Below, piece by piece: positions 34,200-46,300 of a stretch of DNA of 64,000 nt. The stretch comes from Loripinus fragilis (lineage: Eukaryota; Mollusca; Bivalvia; Lucinida; Lucinidae). Made by a program: the position numbers and the translations under genes. Position 1 is the first letter of the stretch; every line of letters begins with the position of its first letter. A model generated the notes under the pieces. It was given only the letters and a program-made list of their open reading frames with translations, was not told where the DNA came from and did not search any database. The stretch covers positions 23,333,656 through 23,397,655 of the forward strand of contig OZ026524.1 in the NCBI GenBank assembly GCA_964019695.1, written 5' to 3'.

Positions 34200-34345
34200 A
34201 TCATATGATAAAAAGAATCTTAACATTTGTACTCTTATATTATTGAATTCATTAAACTCGTTGCAAAAAAGAAATAAAATGCGAGGCTTGGCGAGCATTT
34301 TATCTCTTTTTTTGCAAAGAATTTGATAAATTCAATAAAACATGA
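34200..34345. mobile_element. Short palindromic MITE
   Basis: ATTGAATTCATTAAACTCGT, ATAAAATGCGAGGCTTGGC, then inverted to TTTGATAAATTCAATAAAAC. Other copies: 58526-58650 and a partial one at 17170-17245. Confidence 0.8.
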
Positions 34346-35318
34346 TCACTTATGTAAGATTTTCTATGTAAAAGGTAGTTTTGCCCAAGTCACACTAACA
34401 GAATGCAAGTGTAAGCAAACTAGCTTTCATGCCAAGGAGGTGACAGTTAAAATAAAAGAAAAGAAAAATTTAGTGCAAAATAAGTCTTATCTATCTTCTA
34501 TACGGGCATTTTATCGATTGCTGATGAATGTGCTAGGGAGTGCTATACTTCGCAATTTGAAAAACAACAACAAAATCAACTAAATACTACAAAAAACCTT
34601 CTGGCTGAATCATTTATATTGGCTATAAGCTCTTGTGGCCTGGACTCTAAGCACATATTGCAACGGATTATTCAAATGGGGAATTGTTCTTGGAGGGATA
34701 TTGCATTCCCTACCATATTGGGGGCTATGTGATGACATGGTGGATTTTAAGGTATTTGCCGAGGTCAGGTATAGACATGATTCCACATTGAAGTATGAGG
34801 GAGAAGACTTATCCTGCCAAGCCTCAAGAGTTGGCTACTGAAATTCATCCAACAATACTACTACAGCCCAGTGGACTATCCGAAAGATGGCACAACACTA
34901 GTTATTAGTATTGTGCCCTCTTTAAGCAGTCTAGTGGGCTGCCATCCTCTGTTTTTTTTTCTCAACCAGATTGAGTTTAACAATTAAGGATGCCATATAC
35001 AAGGTGCTTTGATGAGTTATGGTGTCCACAAAAATGGTCAGACACTCCAAAGATATAGAGCTCCACCAATAAATGTTGGTGAGGCCCAAATCAGAGCAAC
35101 AACAAAGTTCAAATATAGGAGGAGTAACGACATAAAATACAACATAACACAAGCTCACTCCATACGAATGAGCCCTGACACACCAAAACCAACAAAATAA
35201 TTGTGCCCAAAGCGAAGACTCGGATCATCCTGGGCATCAACCCACTCTAATCAGAGTTATTTCTGTGTATTCATTGGGTAATAACCCAAGCTTCACGTGG
35301 ACAGCAGACTCTTATCAG
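34346..35318. other. Intergenic, nothing recognised
   Basis: Short open frames at 34635-34841 and 35009-35200 have no family resemblance I can name and no convincing splice context. Could be decayed retroelement sequence. Confidence 0.5.
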
Positions 35319-35755
35319 CAGGGTTCCCACGAGATCTGGAAATCATGGAAAACTTGGAAAATCATGATAAAAAGTTCCATGCATGGAAAAATCATGGAAT
35401 TTAAACAAAAACTTGAATAATCATAGAAAAATTATGGACTTTTGTGAAATAATTTGACGAAACCACCAGAGGCCAGAAAACTAGCTGTCAGACACACACT
35501 TTTGTGTGTCTGACAGCTAGTTTTCTGGCTACTGGTGGTTTCAAATTTTAATTACTTAAAAATGCATGCATGGTCCACAGACATAATTATTTAAAAACAT
35601 TACTGATGCTGCATTTATGCTCAGCGTGGTAAAGATGCCGCTAAAAAGGTAGGTTGGAGACGGTGCACTAAATAGTCATGGAAATTGCATTGTTGATCAT
35701 GGAAAATCACGGAAAAATCAGGGATTTATGTTTTTAAATTTCTGTGGGAACTCTG
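35319..35755. mobile_element. hAT-like MITE with ATCATGGAAAA words and an internal palindrome
   Basis: Left CAGGGTTCCCACGAGATCTG, right TCTGTGGGAACTCTG (inverse of CAGAGTTCCCACAGA). The subterminal AATCATGGAAAA motif is repeated. At 35459-35542 two 40-bp arms (GAAACCACCAGAGGCCAGAA, AACTAGCTGTCAGACACAC) fold on each other almost perfectly. Target duplication is not clear. Confidence 0.78.
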
Positions 35756-35848
35756 AATCAGAATGAGCTGATACCTAAGCTGATCTGAGTCTTTGTGATG
35801 CACTGCCACATTTTTGGGTTTCTCATTTCATGAACTATGCATCTTACA

Positions 35849-36083
35849 TATGAGCCTCAGCATGAGAATTCCAACAATGTGGTATGTGCGACCAACAAAA
35901 GCTCAGACCAGCCTGTGCATATGCGCTGTCTGATCATAGCCTTTGCTAGTCACACTCTAAGGCTACTGGCCGAACATCATTTGCAGTTTCTAACTTTAAA
36001 GGAGGCTACCAAGGCTTGACTGAATCAGCAGTCTATACTTGCCAAAATACCACATTGTTGGAAATCATATGTCGCGGCTCATA
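35849..36083. mobile_element. MITE, third copy of the 218-bp family
   Basis: TGAGCCTCAGCATGAGAATT at the left, TATGTCGCGGCTCATA at the right, with the shared core AGACCAGCCTGTGCATATGC. Small ORFs inside it are not genes. Confidence 0.8.
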
Positions 36084-36607
36084 AAGTAAAATTAGGAAAT
36101 ATGTCCTGTGGTAGGTATTGAACAATATACATATAACAAGTACTGCAAAACAAAACAAGGACCAAACACTTAACCTCCACAAAACAATGTGAGTAACAAT
36201 AAATAATGAATCAAATATGTAACAATGAATCAACAATAGAACCTGATATTGTTGCGTCAGAAAGACAAAGGTACATACATACCAGACTGTGCACTGGCAC
36301 AGTCTGATAAGCTCCTTTGTTATTTGCTCTCTGAGAAGTATAATAGCTATACTTACTTCTTGGCATGTATTAACACGTTGAGGCCCAAATATGACTGTTA
36401 TATGTATATTTAGATGATAACTGTATTCAAAATTTTAATTTGGACAGGTATATCGTCAGATATACGGTCTGAAATTTAGTTTTACGGCGACGCGTAAGCG
36501 GAGCCATAAAACGTGAGTTTCCCAACGTATATCTGACAATATAGCTCCCCAAATGAGAATTTGAATCCCCATTCTAATGCACTGTTAACATTTTCCTTAA
36601 AAAGACA

Positions 36608-36759
<152 letters not shown>

Positions 36760-36964
36760 TATGTTGCGCCTACTTCCAACGGCTGCAAGCTGCATAAAAC
36801 TGCTTGCAAGCTGCATATATTCGTTTGTCAACCAATGAAAATGAACGTTACATAATGACGTCGGGTTTGCGACAGTATATCGCAGGATATACCTTTGCAA
36901 ATTTATAAAATAATCCAATCAGGCGTCGCATTGCATTTGCAAGTGCATTAGAATGTCCACCAGT

Positions 36965-37150
36965 AGTTGTCATTTCTAGTTTTGCAATCCTCTCTGGGGA
37001 AGAGAATGCAGGTTGCTTTACTTTTATTGCCTTTTGATGTCAAGTAACTGATCGTGTTTCGTGTCTCTTCACGGTGACATGGGCTGGTCTGCAGTGTGTG
37101 ATTGTGGCATTTCCTGGTCAACTCGCTTTTTTCTCACGACAATGTTTTTT
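36965..37150. repeat. Dispersed repeat copy A, just past the receptor stop
   Basis: TTTCTAGTTTTGCAATCCTC, GCAGGTTGCTTTACTTTTAT, GGGCTGGTCTGCAGTGTGTG, ATTGTGGCATTTCCTGGTCA. Same orientation as copies at 40745-40875 and 44760-44935. On the minus strand all three show related words (KCHNH, LQT/LLT.P, TRNT), so it may derive from an old coding element. Confidence 0.75.
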
Positions 37151-37232
37151 TCTCATGACAGGTTAACGATGGTAGGGTGGTACGCCCTATGCTTCAGCCT
37201 CCAGAGAGAAGCCGAATCCAATGTTTACTCAC

Positions 37233-40200
37233 TTAAATATCCGTTTCAGGTGTAATATTATCTGATCTAGCACAACTGATCAACAAAGGTGATGTATGCA
37301 AGTGTTTAGAATGACCCAGTAATGGTAGCGCATTAAATAGTTTTTGTTCAAAAAGCTTATCAGTTCTGCTTATACTAACATACGTTTTAAGATAATGGCG
37401 GATCTCTTCATCTAGAGTATCTGTATCTATATCGTCTATCAGGATCACTATAAGATGGTTTGTCTTTTCCCTGAGTGTTCTCTCAAATGCTACTCTAAAA
37501 GTAAAAAGCATCCACCCATCAATATGATTGTTGCCTAGTGTAAGTATAGTTCTTTCACTTTTATCAACTGCATTGATAATACATTCTTGTATAGATGCTC
37601 CAGGCATAAAATCTCTGTCAGGAATGCACAGTTGAAAACCCTCAGTCTCCAGCAATGGTCTGAGTACATGAATTGCATATGAAAACTCACCATCAGGATA
37701 TGAAATGAAGGCTTGATACGCCTTTATTTCATTCTCTGAAGATAAGTTTGCATGAGAAACTATAGTCTGTATTTCATCATCTAGCCCAACGTCATCTTCA
37801 GTTTCAATTAATGACATATTTATTGATGGTATGGCACTTGAATCTGGATGAACATGATGCATAGCCATTGCGTGGGCTTCAGACATCCTCCTTAGTTTTT
37901 TCTTCACTGGCATAGAATATATTACTTTTTCAATAAATAATGGTTTTGAAGAATCAATGATTCGTGTTGAGTTTATAAACCTTGGTATCCGTGTATCAGC
38001 AATCTCTTTGTTATCAATACCAATAGCCACAACTATTCCATAATTCGTTTTGACTCTTTTAATTTTGTTCACAGCACATTGCCATGCTAAATTAAACGTG
38101 TCTTGTGATGGGTTAAAGTCAACTGATACACAAAAAATGATACGTTTACTTTGGTGTATTGCTCGTGCAAGGTTATCTTGCATTGAGAAACCAGCAATAA
38201 AATCTCTTGACATGTCACATACAACGAAACTGTATTTATTGGCTTCCAATGTTGTCACGATAGTTTCCATGACCCAATCAGTTGTACTGTCAATATGAAC
38301 AATAACACAGTCTATATGTTCTTGTGGGTCATCATTATCCCTGTCGAAAGGATGGATACCCAAGTATATATACATCAGCACTTTGATTTCAAATCTATAT
38401 GCATAAATAAAGAATAAGATGAACAGTAACACTGTTAGCGAGACAGTTGGTGTGACCACATCACGAACTGGATTAAACTCTTCTCTACAAACAAAATCTG
38501 AATCTTTCACTTCGATGAATAATTTGCCAGTTTCTTGATTGGTACATTTGATAGTGCTCCATTCTTTGATGATAAATTTGTTTCGTTGAATCCAGTTTTT
38601 CACCCATAAGGACGTACAATCACAATGGAAGTGATTATGACCCATTTCTATTGTCTTCAAATCCAAGTCTTCAATTGTCTTTGGAATATATGTTAATAGA
38701 TTACATTGTACAAATAATTTTTCTAGTTTTCGTGTTTTCTTGAACACACTACTAACTATTTCCTTTATGTGATTGTGACTAACATCTAGGACTATCACAC
38801 GATCCAGAAAATTACGAGGTTCTACGCAAGTAATGTTGTTATAATTGTACCAGAGTTCTAGGTTCCCTTCTGGCAAGTCTTCATGTATTTCTGTAAGTTG
38901 TCTGTTTCTGCAGTCGACAATGATGTTTCCATTTATAGATCTGTTGTTACATATACATGACGCTGGACATTTGGGTAAATTCTCTATAATGCAATATAGC
39001 TCGTTGAGTTTCACACTTAGAAGTGGTCTGCCTTCAAGTTCGCGAGGATACTGACATATCCAATCTTGTTTGACATAGTTGCTACCTTGTAGGAGGCCTG
39101 ATAAACGCATTATTCTGCAGTCACATACAAGTGGATTATTTGTGAGATTGAAAGTAAAATGTTGGAATAGGAGGCGTGTCACTGTAATTGTGTGTGCTGT
39201 ATATTCTTCCAAGAATAATGACTTAATCAGACTATTCGACAAATCGACCACTCCTTGTTTGCGTTTGTTGTATATTAAAGGACCTTGACTCATACTTCTA
39301 AACTGTATGCCATTTTCAAGTTTGTCTTGTTCTATTGTATTAATGAATTCAGTAAAATTCTCAAAAGTGATGTCTGTATTGCTGAAATCAGCGTATGATA
39401 AACGTCCCATCTTAAATATGAAACTAGGAAGCGCTGTAATAGGATTGTGTTGGACGTTTATATATGCAAGGAAAGCAGAACATATAGGAAACATGAAATA
39501 TTCAAGGCTTAATGTTGTAATAAAGTTGTGCTGAATATATAACGCTTTAAGTTTGTGTAAGTTGATCAAAAGCCCTTTTGGAAGGACGTGCAGCTTATTG
39601 TTTGCCAAACTAAGGTAGCGTAGATTAGTCAGATCATCAAACACATTTTCTTGTATAATAGTAAGCATATTGTTACTAATATTTAGGTATCTAAGCTCCG
39701 TTAGCTCTTTGAAAATATTTTTTGGAAGAAAAATGAGTTTATTCTGACTGAGGTCAATGCGCTGTAAGCCTGAAGTATTCTGGAAAATCTTTGAACCAAT
39801 GGCGAACATACCATTGCCCTTGAGAGTGATGAAATGAATATATCCGTGGAAATTATGCTCAGTCAGATTAGCAATCTTATTATACGCAAGATTAAAAACC
39901 CTATACAAGACATTTACTGGTATTTTAATATCTAAATTGTTTCTGCTATAATCAGCAGATCTAGAGAGATTTCGAGGGTATTTTTTCTCTTTGTTTGTCC
40001 AAGGAAATTGATTTGGAGGAGAGGTAAACTTATTACGAGGTAGATGTAATGATTGTAGATTTGGAAACATTGTCATAATCATATCAGGCAAATCTTTCAA
40101 GGACATGTTATCAAAGCCAACAGCCGCCATTTCTGGATAGATGCCTTCACATGATAACATATTTTCAAAAAACAAACTGTTTTCGTCCTTGTTGGAATAT

Positions 40201-40566
40201 AGGAATTCGATAGCACTTTTTAAAAATGTGCACTCATAATTTGATTTATAATCACACTGGCTGTTTTGCCTATATCTGCCATTAAATAGATTCAGTGAGA
40301 GCATGTCTGTAGCAGGTGATAGCTGATTCCAGTCAAAAACGTTTGTCTTACAGTTGTCAATTGAAATGGAAGTAATAGCATTGTCGTCGCGTTTGCCTAC
40401 GTATGGCAACATGCGAAGTCTGACTGCTTTATTGCAAGAAATTACAATCTTTATTATCTGTAGAGAGTTCGAATAATGTAGAGAGTCTGAAAGCACAAAT
40501 CGAATCCACGCATCTGTTGTGTTGAAGAAACACTGGTCTTTGTTGGCATCTTTAATGGTAATGCGC
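37233..40566 (-). CDS. Toll-like receptor, multiple-cysteine-cluster type with two tandem TIR domains (large 3' exon)
   Basis: A single-pass innate immune receptor. From the in-frame ATG at 40577 the frame is 1114 residues, ending at the stop in 37233-37235. In order: divergent N-terminal ectodomain; typical leucine-rich repeats at about 270-370 (LQRIDLSQNKLIFLPKNIFK, LRYLNISNNMLTIIQENVF, LRYLSLANNKLHVLPKG); a C-terminal LRR cap near 478 (NPLVCDCRIM); an N-terminal-type cap near 537 (CPASCICNNR); more repeats; a second C-terminal cap near 652 (NHFHCDCTSLWVKNW); a transmembrane helix at about 705-727 (VSLTVLLFILFFIYAY); TIR 1 at about 755-860; TIR 2 at about 950-1070. TIR 2 keeps box 1 (YQAFISY) and box 2 (RDFMPGAS). 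TIR 1 lacks box 1 (IDCVIVHID) and has RDFIAGFS. The ATG reading MYSRRITIK has no signal peptide, and TATTCCAG just before 40566 is a good splice acceptor, so I start the exon there and infer an upstream leader exon. Tandem-TIR receptors are reported in some lophotrochozoans (from memory). Confidence 0.9.
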
Positions 40567-40577
40567 CTGGAATACAT
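40567..40577 (-). other. Probable splice acceptor before the receptor exon
   Basis: On the minus strand TTTTATTATGTATTCCAG precedes GCGCATTACC. Using it removes the apparent ATG start. A leader exon should lie at higher coordinates. I see no convincing signal-peptide exon within 40600-41500. Confidence 0.55.
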
Positions 40578-40744
40578 AATAAAATGGATATAGATATTTA
40601 AATGAAAATGTTTTTATTAATCCTTTACTAGAGAAAGCTTTATATGTACAACCATAGGAAATATATAAAATTTGAAAACAATGCAAATTTGCACTGGTTT
40701 CATATTCCGTAATGCGTTTGGTCCTTGTTTTGTTATGCATTACT

Positions 40745-40875
40745 TAGAGTACTTTCTAGTTTTGCAATCATCTTGAGGAAGTGAGAGCTGGTTGCTTTGC
40801 TTGCACTGTCTTCCTGATGTCTTGTGATTGTTAGTCTGGCGGTGCCGTGGGTTGGTCTGCAGTATGTTTTTTTTT
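40745..40875. repeat. Dispersed repeat copy B, upstream of the receptor exon
   Basis: TTTCTAGTTTTGCAATCATC, GAGAGCTGGTTGCTTTGCTT, TGGGTTGGTCTGCAGTATG. Direct repeat of copy A, so the two bracket the receptor exon. Copy C at 44760-44935 is older. Confidence 0.75.
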
Positions 40876-40879
40876 TACA

Positions 40880-42390
40880 ATATATGGGATACTTTCCACA
40901 TTAAAACCTTTTTAATTCTTTGCATACAGCTTGTTTTATGTATGATCTGTCAATTTATAAAACAAAAAGGATATGTCATCACGCTCGATTTTTCATAATC
41001 TCAGCATTTTACAAGTTTCTGAAAAAAAAGAAAAACATGTCCTTAAGGTAGAACGGGACTTATCAGCATGTGTCCTGAAAGTTACCCTCTTTAGATATGC
41101 TATTTTGGCAAAAATAACAGGACCTTACCTTGCTTTTTAAAAAAGTTATTAAACTTTAAAAATTGAAAAATATGAGTTTTTCAAAATATCAATTTCTCAT
41201 GTTTTGAAAATGAACGTGAGAAATGTCATATTTTTTCTGAGAATATGCTATATGCTAGTTTAAGTAAACAAAAACATCGAAAAATAGGCCTGTACTTTGA
41301 AGGGAATTTGCATAGAAACATGTAATTAATTAAAACATATGTCACCGTGCTCGTTTTTCTTTTTTGTGCTATTTTCTTTTTTTTACCTGTGAAATAAAAA
41401 CAGGCAAGGAGTGCCATACCTATTTATTGTTTAATTTATGTCCGTGTGCGTAGACAATCATGATATAGAGTGTATTTAGAAAACATCATTGTTTGAGTTG
41501 ATGTTTTAAGTCCCAGAAATACAAAATCAGCCATATCGGGATGTCTTGTCAGGGATACAGATTAACATTTTTTCACCAGGAGTAAGCTGGACCCCTAAAA
41601 CAAAATGATTGGGGGCCCAGCCCAAAACTAAAGGGCACAGGATTTGGCGGAAAATTAAACTCTTTTCAACAGCATTGCCAAGCATTAATTTTGCTTTACT
41701 CGGAATTGAAGTCAGAGACCCTCAAAATATGTATTCCTCTAATTATTTACCATATTAAACACTTAAAGCGTAGCCTATAATTTGCAGCAGGCGACAATTT
41801 CAATTTTTGATGCTTTTTCAAAATTAACAAATAAGGCATGGTATTTCATGAGAATCGTCTGCTGGCAGACGATTCTCATGAAATATTATACTCGTACCTT
41901 GGATTTTTTTTCGAAAATTAGGAAAGATGTCGCAAAATGTGTCGTCTGATGCAGTCGTGATTGGCGTTTAAAGGGTTAACAGTATTTGTTAATAGCTGTA
42001 TCTAGATTTGTAAACTTCAAACTGTAAGTGTCAGATTTGACAAGACTTTATACATTTACATACTACCCATTATTCCGGGGCAAACTGGGCCCCTAAACAT
42101 TTAGTTTTAAGGGCCAAGCCAAAAATTTAGCGGCACTGGGTTACTAGGCCCCTGTAAGTCTTTTTCCCAGCTTATGTGCTAGCCAGTACAGAGTACCTGG
42201 TGTGGGAACACAGAACGGTAACTGCCTGCTCAAATATCCATATCCTAGGCTTCACTACTGTGCTGCCAGGGTTTAAGTGCCCCCTCTTTTACCGATTATT
42301 CTTTAATGCTGATTCCAATTGAAAGATAAATTACAGAAATTAATCTAGATGTAGACCGCGTAATTGATTTTTTCTCAATTAAATATATTT
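40880..42390. other. Intergenic, AT-rich
   Basis: Contains a perfect small hairpin at 41838-41886 (ATTTCATGAGAATCGTCTGC and inverse) and two related segments with CTGG(A/G)CCCCTAAA at 41588 and 42080. No coding sequence recognised. Confidence 0.6.
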
Positions 42391-42395
42391 TGCCT

Positions 42396-42483
42396 CTAGC
42401 GGAATTCGAACCCACGACCTTGACAACACCTCCTAGGACTACACCAGACACCGACCCTACAAAATGCGCCACTGAGACATCCC
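42396..42483 (-). mobile_element. tRNA-derived SINE head or tRNA pseudogene
   Basis: On the minus strand: GATGTCTCAGTGGCGCATTT (A-box-like) and GTCGTGGGTTCGAATTCCGC (good B box). The acceptor stem does not close properly. Its translation on the plus strand makes a spurious 110-residue frame. Confidence 0.6.
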
Positions 42484-42599
42484 CAAAAAAGGATGTTCAA
42501 GTAGTGCTGATATTGGTGATGACCAATGCAGTACACGTCGTATATTGGTTCCTTTTCAAGGATATATCGACAAAAACGGTAATTTTATATGTACATCCC

Positions 42600-43390
42600 T
42601 TAATTTTTCTAAAAAAAAATTCTCTCATTACTAAAGTTTTCATTAATATTCATAGATATGCAAATGAGATAATTTTCATAAAGGACCACTGGATGAAAGA
42701 ACTTATCACATTGAATCACTGACGATATAAAAACTGACAACAATGGTGGTTTGGGATGTTTATGGGCTGAAATATATTCATTTATGTTTTTTTTTATGAT
42801 TTACTTCATTTTTTAAAGTTTTCATTAATATTCATAAATATGCAAATTAGATGATTTATAAATCTGACCACATGAAGAATAACAGTGTATGAGCTTTAAT
42901 TTGACACCAATTTTAGTGCTCTATAATAAGGAGAACCCTAGATATGACTGAATTTGTAGGACTACCCCCTATTCTCGAGAATCATATAAGGGCTTGCCAT
43001 GAAAACCATGCATTTTCACATAGCCCATACCAAACTGTTTTGAGAGGAACTTCGTTTCGCATTCAGAGGGTCCCGCTGAACAATTTGACATGCATTTAAA
43101 AGGCCCTAGGAGTCCAGGATAGATCAAACCTCAACCCCTCCCCTAGGCTTATAGTTTTACGTGATTTTCCCTCATTTTTTAAAGTTTGTATGTATTTTCA
43201 TGACTATCCAAATGAGATAATATTCATATAGGACCACTGGATGAATGGACTGGTCAAATTGTAACAATGATTGTATTAAAACATGCAACAATGACAATAT
43301 TGGGATGAAATGATTTTCCCTTATTTTTTAGCGTTTTTTGAATATTCATGAAAACACAAATTTAGTAGAGGAGCCAGGGTTCAAAAATGT
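42600..43390. repeat. Dispersed repeat with ATTCATAAATATGCAAAT words
   Basis: TTTTCATTAATATTCAT(A/A)ATATGCAAAT-like segments near 42640 and 42825, weaker near 43175 and 43330, each followed by GGACCACTGGATGAA-like sequence. A further set with the same downstream CATGCATTTTCACATAG and TTCGTTTCGCATT is at 47980-48420. Confidence 0.7.
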
Positions 43391-46300
43391 CAAAAATAAG
43401 CATTTAGGTATGCCCCCTTTTTAGCAGAATTTTCACTTGTTTTATCCTTTAGTACATAGTTTAGGCAGTATGAAACCAGATATTGCACTCAATTTAAGTT
43501 TTGCAAACATACCTGTAACAGTGTGTTTTATACGTTACCCCTCATTTTCTTAAAACAAAAATATGTAATTATGTCTATTTAGGTAGAAGATGAAATGTTT
43601 AAATGAACAAAACATTTATGCAATCTGTAAGAACATGCTATTTCCTACACATATTGATGTTTTTAAAAGTTGTTTGGGTCCATTATAATGTCATTTACGT
43701 TACATTTTCAACTATACCCTTAAAATTATTGATATTTTGTTAAAAAGTTTCATTTGACAAAATTTTCAATATGTGTTTAACTTCAGGATAACATGTATTT
43801 GAAAAAGCATTTACTGACCATTTCAAAACTGCAAACAGATACGTTCTAACATAAGTACTTTGTCAGTTATAAGCTGTTTAATTAGATGACCATAGATAAA
43901 ACTTTATATAAGTTTAGAACCTCTTAAGTTTGAAAATTAGCATGCATTTTTTTCTGTTAGCTTTTAAACACCTTATGATAATTGTTTTGACATCACAGAC
44001 TTTAGAGTAAAACTTAACAACATTTTTGAGGTAAAATATCATTTGCTGTTCGATTTACAATATGTAACATATAAAACAAAGTTGAAGGCAAACAAATATT
44101 GCTTAAAAGCTTAAATTATGCATCACTGGAAAGTTTATTTCATTAAAAAAGGGAGGGGCTGTGTTTGATAGGCATCAAAAGAGCATTTGTTCCAAAAGAA
44201 GAAGTTATCAGTACTAATTAGGAGACTGTGTATATGGTTGTAAATTTTTGTTTTAAGAAATGGTATACGTCTTGATTTAAAAACAAAACACATTTTTTGC
44301 AATTTTTTCTATGTTGTGTTGTGCAATTTATAAACGTATAAAGTGATAAATCTGATGCAACATCTCAACTAGGATACATTTCCTCAAGCTTGTTCAGTCA
44401 AATTTGATAAAGTAACATATATTACTATAAATAAACGAAATATATATCATGATTATATATTTTGTCTCAACCGTTTTCCATATACAACTGAGCCTGAAAA
44501 CCTAAAACAAATTTAGATATTTGCACATATTTTTCTTTTAATTGAACAAGACAATCTAATAAACTATTCAGAAGCAGCCAAAGCTTTGTGCTGAACCTGT
44601 TCACACTCATCACAATATATAGAATAGTAAATAACATATCTGTTCTATCAAATCAGATTAATTAATGATAAAATATCTCAGAACTTCTGAAATGATGTGT
44701 GGATGTGGAAACTTTGTTTGTTGTTGTTCCTATTGGTTATGGGAGCTTTGTATCGGGCCTTTGTTTTCAAATTTGTTTCTAATTCAGCAATTATCTTGAC
44801 AAGGAAGAGAGCTGGTTGATGCACTTTAATGATATTGTAGATTTCTGTGTTCCGTGTCCCTTCCTTAAGGTGCAGTGGGTCAGTCAGGAGTCTGTGATTG
44901 TGACATTTCCTAGTCATGTTCACTTATAGAAAGAGTACTTTTGCTGGCAATCTAGATAGCATCACTCCTGTATGAATATAAAAAATAAATGTTATTTACG
45001 TTACATTAAATTTAAGGAAACATAATTGTTTGTTATCATTTATTCTTTAAGAGAGTGGCTCTGTTATGCAAATTGTTTAAGCCACATCTATTTTTGCATA
45101 TATCAAAACTCAGAAGGTGACTTTTGAATTTATTCTAGCTATGAACTTTAATTTCAGCTCATTTCTAGCATGGCTTTCATTGTTTGATTAATGAAACTGA
45201 TAGTCCTTTTAACTTAACACTACTAATCATTTGTCAAGCAATGCAAACTTTAAAACTGAATGGGTTATTCAAAATGAATTATTGCCGTTGAAATTGGGGG
45301 AATCATCCATAAGGATGGGTTTAACATGGCAAGGCAGTGATCATAGACAAGAAATCTAGATTTCTTCAGTTGTAATCTATGATACCAAATTTACTTTATA
45401 CAATTTCAACAGAGAGAAAATGTTTAAGCCAAATTTAACTAGGATGCATTAAAATGACCGTTTAAAAGACTATTTACTTTTAATCAGAATGTTTATAGGA
45501 ATAGCAATATTTTAGAGTAAAATAAAGGTCATAAGATCAAACTTAGTTTAAGCAATTGGTGCTAATATAGCTGATGTTAAGTTCTATAATAATACCATAG
45601 CAGTCATTGGACCCCATTTTAAACAAACTGTTGCAGGAATCCTGTCAGTTGATTTCTTTTATGTGCGTTAAATAATAGATGAGTTGTAAACACATCAGGG
45701 TATAGAGACAAAAGGCATACATTAAATTACCTACTGTGCTAATAAAATAATAATTATATGGACAATAGAGAAGGCACCATAGATAGTATCATAACTTACA
45801 CAAATAATAAATTTACATGTTATGCTAAGAATTTATGCATAAACTTAACAAATAGTATGTATGCATGTTTAATTTGTCTGTCGCTCTTTTTTATCAATTG
45901 TCTGCATAAGAAATTGTATTTCTTTCGATTTGTAAAAGTATCATGATAAATCTCAGATAGTGATAACATTATCTCTATTGACAATTGCACTATATGTAAG
46001 TATGATACAGCATAGCATTTGTTGAGTATACAATCTGAGAGTATTCTTTGAAAGTAGCATAAGTATGGATTTTGTTTCTATTGCATGAGCTATCAATATA
46101 CCACAAATATAGCATCGTTTAACAAGTTGGTACATGTTTTATGGGTATTAATAAGTTAGTTTTATGGACTGAATGACGGTTGTTATGATTACTTATTGTG
46201 AGTGTAAAAAATAAATAGTGTCCTGCTGAATAAAACAAACATTAACGCAGATTCTATCACGTATGCTGATAAGCTATATAGCTAAAAAGCAAACGTCTGC

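Noticed and set aside
38050..39534. Several 69-82-residue plus-strand frames
   Set aside because: They are shadows of the receptor exon on the other strand.
42390..42722. 110-residue open frame
   Set aside because: It begins inside a tRNA-derived SINE head on the other strand and runs into AT-rich repeat.
44678..44923. 81-residue minus-strand frame
   Set aside because: It overlaps a dispersed repeat. The related copies at 36965 and 40745 are interrupted.
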